Shown here: positions 58,649 to 64,000 of the stretch, piece after piece
How the letters are laid out: the number at the start of each line of letters is the position of its first letter
How positions within the stretch are numbered: the stretch's first letter is position 1
The notes under the pieces: generated by a model
Databases searched by the model: none
Seen by the model: only the letters and a program-made list of their open reading frames with translations
Told to the model about the DNA's origin: nothing
Position numbers and translations under genes: made by a program
Origin: Wolfiporia cocos
Taxonomy: Eukaryota > Basidiomycota > Agaricomycetes > Polyporales > Phaeolaceae
Direction of reading: 5' to 3'
DNA: 64,000 nucleotides
Assembly: GCA_029448655.1 (NCBI GenBank)
Contig: JACCLO010000004.1
Coordinates: forward strand, 4,402,001 to 4,466,000

Positions 58649-59563
58649 TGTCACAAGCCAATTTCAAAGCCTAGTAGAACACCTTAGGTTGACACCCCAT
58701 TCACGCCATAAGCACGCTACAGCACTCTATCCGAGCCCAGCTGGAATCCTATGGCAATGCTAGTAGAAGACGGGCACTAGCAGGCCACCAGCAGTCTAAC
58801 CCTAAACTCAGTCCAAGTCCCGGCAGCAAGAACCATACGCTGCCTAGTCCCTAAACCCCGGAGTCACGAGCCGACCCCTAGAGTCCAACAGGCTACGACT
58901 CGGATAGCACGACGGTACGCCTTGTACAACTAAGGGCTAACCATCGCACACTATGCTATACACCGACTAGGGGCACGGTCTACACTCGCACGTGACCCAA
59001 AGCACTAAACCTAACGCCTCGCATCCATACCGCACGGACACTCGCCATTACTGGCATAGACATTATACTATACCTCATACGCACCCTGACCTATGAGTAC
59101 ACCAGGCAGGGATAATAACCCCAGGCTCTGCACGACTGAGAACCCTACCAGTCACAGAGCGCTATACCCCGATCGTGGCAGACCACGCCCGATCACGGAC
59201 TTAGAACCCTGCCATTACCGGCGCACCTACGATCGACGAGAACCACCCATCGAACCCGACCGATTGGCTACACATTTAGATCCACCCCTTATACGCTATG
59301 TCGCCATGGACATCCTCGCATACCAGCGCTCCGATACCATTACCGGCCCGTAGCTCATAGCCAGTTAGATACCAGTACGTAGAGGCCTCTGAGCCGCCGT
59401 ACACAAACATGTACAAATAGATTAGGAGTATATATGCCAGACAGTCTTGAGCGTAAACCTCAGACTTGTCTTGGCCTTTGACGGCTAGTGTTCCCGGGAC
59501 CAGGAAGGCGCCTTTGAGCGAGCCCCCTTCCCCCGGTTGAGTGCTAGTTTGTTGCGTGTGTCA
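58649..59563 (+). repeat. Right LTR (915 bp)
   Basis: Same length and sequence as the left LTR apart from two transitions. Confidence 0.97.
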
Positions 59564-59568
59564 CTTGG
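59564..59568. repeat. Target site duplication CTTGG, right copy
   Basis: Matches 51134-51138. Confidence 0.95.
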
Positions 59569-60055
59569 CTGAATATAATGTCGGGGATGTTGGCATCCTC
59601 CAGAATGAGAGGAGGGAGTCACTTACATCTCATAAAAGACAGCTATGCATGTACCTGGGTTTCATCAATGTTCCCACATGCTCAATTGCAAAACGAACCT
59701 ATATCGGCAGCTATTAATGGCACCCGGACGTTCAGCGCAATATATTACTACAAGAAAGGAAATATCACTCATCCAAGGTGGTTATGGCGCAGAGAGCCTT
59801 CATGAACATTTGTGAGACTACTTGGCTCATATATACATTATGACTTACTCCAGCTACTGTCACCGGAAGGCAATATTTGCAACCATGAAGAACTGAGATA
59901 GCTGTATAAGCTTCAGCATCAGAATTGTCATTGCAGATGACGTACGCCTCCATATAGCGACAAAATAAAACCTTGGAAGAGACATTGAGCAGGTCAGTGC
60001 AGCCGGAGCACAACGGAACTTGAGTTACACCAAAACTTACAATTGAACCGCGCAG
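59569..60055. other. Gene-poor stretch right of the LTR element
   Basis: No gene supported; a minus-strand frame of 109 codons (60094-59765) crosses into the next element and has no known motif. Confidence 0.45.
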
Positions 60056-60764
60056 ATCGTAATTAAGGCTCCAACCATATAATGTATATACCATGTATAC
60101 ATGGTTTTATATATATACTATATACATATATTTACATGTGGCTGAGTACATGGTATATACATGGTATATTATATGGTATATGGTTGTTGTGAATGCATTC
60201 ATATTAGACCCTCAGTTGACAATTTGAATAGTGTATCTGAACTAGTTATGTGTCTTACAGAATGTACAGTGCAATGGTGATATGAGATTTAGACAATCTG
60301 GTGGCTGCTGCACAAATGCAAAGATGTCAGGACATAATTCACATGCTTGGCTTACCCTCTCATTTGGCAGAAGGCAAGATCAGATTTATGTTTATGCTAT
60401 ATATCATCCCACATAATGATTGCATCATGCATTAGACTCATGCATACAAGTTTCCCACCACCTCACACATTGTGCACAATTCCTAAGCCATTCCTGCTAC
60501 TAGTGTGGCTGTTGAATGTTGAACACCGATTTTTTCCTCACATCAGCCAAGTGCTGATACCTGCAGCATGTCATTAAAGGAAGAGACAATCTCCATAGCT
60601 ATATGGGCAAAGCAATGGCTATGCCAAGATGTCTAAAAAATCTACCATCCAAAAACCATGTAAACCATGTATATACTATGTATATACTATGTATATACCA
60701 TATACCATATATTTACCGATTTTCTGTACATGTATATTATATGGTTGGAGCCTTAATCGTAATT
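60056..60764. mobile_element. MITE-like DNA element with TA-rich subterminal repeats
   Basis: The ends form an inverted repeat: AAGGCTCCAACCATATAAT from 60065 and its complement ending at about 60755. Direct repeats ATCGTAATT (60056-60064 and 60756-60764) fit a target duplication of 8-9 bp, as made by hAT or Mutator-type transposases. Just inside both ends are stretches of TATAC/GTATA and CATGTATAC units able to fold into hairpins. The roughly 450-base centre has no coding frame, so the element would be non-autonomous. Confidence 0.75.
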
Positions 60765-63112
60765 GCCTGTCATCAACTCAGACAAACACTGCAGATACCG
60801 GGGAATGGGCTAACCGAAAATGTCCAAACCTACGAGATTGAGGAATGATGTATCAGTAAGAGATGTAATGCTTCGACGGTAGAGCCCACAAGCTGTTCCC
60901 TGCGATGAAATGGACATGCATATTATGAATCTCGGCATTAGATCAAAAAATGCCGTGAATTTACTCAGTGGGCCAGTGAGTCAATTGGATATAGTCATCA
61001 TGGCCGTACACCAAATATTTCCACAGAATCTGCATAATGATACTCTCAGTATGTGACATGGTATTTGAAGTGTCCATGCTGCTGCCTACGCTACAGGTGC
61101 TGAGCATCTTCACGGAGTCCAAAACGCTACAATACCATCCGTTTATCATATATTAGATATAATAATATATTGGTTGCATTAGAAGTGACAGACAACAATG
61201 ATCCGACCTGTTCTCAAGGATCAAATGGTTTGATATTAAGGAAGAACGCACAAACGCACATAGGACTTGAGGGTTGTGCTATCGTCTCGATATCGATGGA
61301 AATAGATAGTCTGTGCTATAGTCACACCATAGCATCTGCAGGGTCATTTGATCGTGGTCAATGCATCATGACATAACTCTGTCCAAACAGGATATAGGAA
61401 GACACACGCAGAGACAATCAATGTTGAGACCAAGAAACAGGAGGAAAGAGATTGTATGTCAGACATTGTGACGAATGCAACAGAGACAGCGATTATTACT
61501 CGTAACCAGCAAGGTGGAGGTGGATGGTTCATGCTTGGTCCATGCATATATGTAAGCGCAGAATGTACTGATGCTCTCACGCAGTAGCACAAAAGGCTGT
61601 GGATCATCACCCAAACATTTCTCGGACAGCCACGGATGATTTCACAGCTCACGCCGGAATGACAAATCAGGGTCCTTAGCAGCGCTGGACACAGCGCTGG
61701 ACACGCTAGATCAATGCGTTGACTGAGCAACTGGCATCTGCTGCTGACGCAGGACGAGTCGCACTGAGCTGATGCTATGGGTGATGGCGACTCAGCCCAG
61801 CTGAGATTGATTCAACAAGACAGGATTTGATCAAAATCACAGGCACAGCGAGGCTGAGCCGGGATATGGAGCTTGTTTCTACCTGGAGACACCTGTAAGC
61901 GCCTGTCCATTATTTTCACTCGCTGAGCCGCTAAGCACCACTGTAGATATGGCTATGTACTGCAACATTCATTCGAGATGTAAGCTACGTAAATGCTCAA
62001 GATATAATGAAATACGCAATGAGTCCTTGATATTCTTGTCAGTTCTTTTCAGCCTCAGAATCCTCCTCAACGATATCGAGCCATCGAACGCTCGGACGCA
62101 ACTGTGGCGCTCGCATCCCAATTAGGAAGGGTGCATTCATACCACTGGCACATAAATATTCTCCACTTCACAAGTACATTCATTCTGCAGGTGGGTGATA
62201 ATCTCTGAGCACTATCTTGCTAGTGTAATTTTGACCTGAACGACCTGAGGGTCCCATCACTTTTCACATCATGATTGGCAAGCATTCTAAATCATACTCC
62301 CACACATTGATGGATTGGTGTCTTCTCCTTCAACAGTGACCTACAGCGTAAATATAATACACAGATCGACTCTGTTTGATCTTCCGCAGAAATCCTTGGG
62401 AACAAATTTCCGTCAAACTGTCTCGTAGTTGCGGTATGACATGCGCGATGTACGAAATTGTACAATACAGATTTTATCTCAAAATTCTGCTCCAAAGAAA
62501 TCAATGTATTCAATGTTCCGAGCAATACATCCCGCTGACACAAGGCATGAATATTTTTATCTGAGGAGCCTTTACATTGATACCGTCGCGCTCTGCGCGC
62601 CAAGTGCCGCAGAGTTGTCCGGCATGTAGTGTGGCGTGTGATAGACGCCAGACACCCGGAATTTGCCACTCCCCCCACCGTGATACTAACTGGGCGGCAC
62701 TCTGCTTAACTGCGCAGATCGGACTGGATGCGGTGTTTTCAGAGTCCTATGGCCGTGGATGCTCTCTCTGCACGCTAACACCTTATCAATACGTTAATAG
62801 ATAATGTCGCGCGTTTGCCTTCAGCTTCTCCCGTTTTCTGAGTGCCTGTTGCACTAAAATGCATGGGCAGAAAGCTCATGGTCAGGTAGAGATGAATGGC
62901 GAGAAACAGGTCCCGGTTAATATTGTTGAAACGCCCTTACATTAACACCATAGCGCTGCTGGTATGTCCGATCGATATAGCTGATACCGATGACACGGGC
63001 TGCTCCTCAGTCACACAACAGTACTTGCCGTGCAAACCCAAACCTTCATTATTCGACAATACAAGTACATCACAGAGCAGTATACGATAGCGCATAGATA
63101 TCAAGATGCCCC
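60765..63112. other. 2.3-kb gene-poor stretch
   Basis: Short frames on both strands (for example - 61730-61344 and - 62678-62292) have no recognised motif. It lies between the MITE-like element and the end of MFS copy B. Confidence 0.5.
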
Positions 63113-64000
63113 TCACAGCACGTACCGGAAGTCTCGATTCTGTATATCCGTGAGGTCGAGGAAGGCCTACGAAACAGCCGGCCTCGTCAGTGAGCAGGCA
63201 CGACAATGCCTACGGCAGGACCACGTACCTTGTCGACCTTCCTCTCTGTGCCCGTCTCCACGTCCGTAATATATACGTCGTCATACGTCGCATCATGCTC
63301 CTCGCAATCACGCCGCGCATTCTCGTGCGCGAGATACCACCTCGTGACGAGCAGCAGAACCGCTACCGTTGTCCAGCACGCGGTCATAATTGCCCACGGG
63401 ACGTGGTTCCTGTGCGCCAGTCAGACTCACCGCGGATGTGCCGTTCGAGCGCACGCACCTGGGCTGGTACTTGGCCTTCCAGCACTGCGGCCCAACCGCG
63501 TTACCGAGCGCATATCCGATCATCACTACCGCATTCGTGGTCACCCCTACAGATGTGCAGGTGCTTCAGCTAGGTATGCGACGTCAAATTCAGCGTTCCG
63601 TACTCTTCGTGTGCCCCGCGGTAACAGTGCCCACCCACGCGAGCATGATCACAATTGGCGCGACCTGGTTGACTTCGTACATGACATCAGTAGCGTCCAT
63701 CGGATCGCAGGCGAGACAACACACTAGGGATCCAGTAGCAGAACAGCAGTCCGACGCGATCGCTCGACGGCAGCGCGTTGACGAGGATTGAACCTAGGAT
63801 CGCGGCGGAGTACGCGGCGCAGGCAGCGTACGCGCGGGCGTTTTTCCAGTAAGATGAGGCAGTGATGACGAGGATTATCCACAGTACTTATGCATGGCCG
63901 CGACGTCAGTATGATGAAACAATCCGTGGGATGGGGTGAATTGTAGTGGCATATGTATGGGGATGACTCACTCTCCGCGACACCGTCGACGCAGCCAAGC
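63113..64000 (-). CDS. MFS transporter, allantoate-permease (Dal5) type; copy B, 3' part
   Basis: An inverted copy of the last third of the MFS gene at 47262-49717; it enters from the right edge at a LGCVDGVAE-coding exon and stops with TGA at 63115-63113. Exons give LWIILVITASSYWKN, ILGSILVNALPSSDRVGLLFCYWIPS, APIVIMLAWVGTVTAGHTK, TTNAVVMIGYALGNAVGPQCWKAKY and the FRYVL end. Differences from copy A in the last ~430 bases are few (for example Ser to Cys in GPQSW, Lys to Glu in TDVKTG). Further 5' both exons (silent changes, Ile-Ser to Ile-Pro) and introns differ clearly. No stop interrupts the visible frame. Confidence 0.88.

Larger units (their letters stand above)
51139..59563 (+). mobile_element. 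Complete non-autonomous LTR retrotransposon (8,425 bp), self-priming type
   Basis: Two 915-bp direct LTRs bound a 6,595-bp interior, flanked by the 5-bp duplication CTTGG. LTRs begin TGTCAC and end GTGTCA. By eye they differ at two sites only, both transitions (51174 C vs 58684 T; 51817 T vs 59327 C), so insertion is recent. A purine tract (58635-58645) precedes the right LTR, fixing the + orientation. The usual tRNA-type primer site (TGG...) is absent; instead 52055-52065 is complementary to 51952-51962 in the LTR. No interior frame in any of six exceeds about 140 codons and none resembles gag, protease, RT, RNase H or integrase. CpG is plentiful, so RIP-like mutation does not explain the stops. 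It resembles plant LARDs in plan; enzymes must come from another element. Confidence 0.93.

Noticed and set aside
51139..59563. RIP-type mutation as the reason for missing coding frames
   Set aside because: CpG sites are abundant and there is no TpG/CpA or TpA excess of the kind RIP leaves; the LTR differences are just two.
49718..63112. Idea that the two MFS copies are terminal inverted repeats of one giant transposon
   Set aside because: They are parts of intact genes with introns, identity fades inside the gene rather than at a fixed end, and no target duplication is seen next to the stop codons.

Overview
The window reads as nuclear DNA of a basidiomycete fungus, most likely an agaricomycete. 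Genes are packed on both strands and cut by many introns of about 50-60 bases with GT(or GC)...AG ends. Several proteins match families typical of mushroom-forming fungi (DUF6593-like, EF-hand/ZZ proteins, Dal5-type MFS carriers). Placement in Polyporales is a guess from general gene character, not shown by the sequence.

Region 1 (1-11.3 kb) holds mainly RNA and translation genes: the 5' part of fibrillarin, an intron-containing tRNA-Ser(GCU), a WD40 subunit resembling TFIIIC Sfc6/TFC6, an MDR-type oxidoreductase, a METTL16-type RNA methyltransferase, and cytosolic glutamyl-tRNA synthetase. A decayed second copy of the synthetase 3' end lies 3 kb further on. Region 2 (11.4-31 kb) has a Cys/His-cluster protein of unknown function, a large EF-hand/ZZ-finger protein, NAD-formate dehydrogenase, a membrane SDR, a SAP/TKL-like kinase and an acyl-CoA synthetase. 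Region 3 (31-46 kb) is looser: a DUF6593-like gene, a class I/II aminotransferase, a four-helix membrane protein with a long coiled-coil tail, a GID7/WDR26-like WD40 gene without its N-terminal domains, and several gene-poor stretches.

Region 4 (47-64 kb) is the most unusual. Two allantoate-permease-like MFS genes face each other tail to tail (+ at 47.3-49.7 kb; - from 63.1 kb off the right edge). Their 3' ends are nearly identical even through introns, while the parts further 5' have diverged. Between them is an 8,425-bp LTR element (51139-59563) with a perfect 5-bp target duplication and 915-bp LTRs differing at two positions by my reading. Its 6.6-kb interior has no gag or pol reading frame. 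The bases after its left LTR are an 11-base perfect complement of a site about 33 bases below the LTR TATA box, the layout expected for Tf1/sushi-type self-priming. A second, unrelated 697-bp solo LTR with its own target duplication is nested inside it. This looks like a young non-autonomous, self-priming LTR element mobilised in trans. A MITE-like element with ATAC-rich ends lies just to its right.

Exon joins were worked out by hand from reading-frame continuity, splice signals and remembered family motifs; no alignment or search was run. Gene outer limits are firmer than individual small exons.
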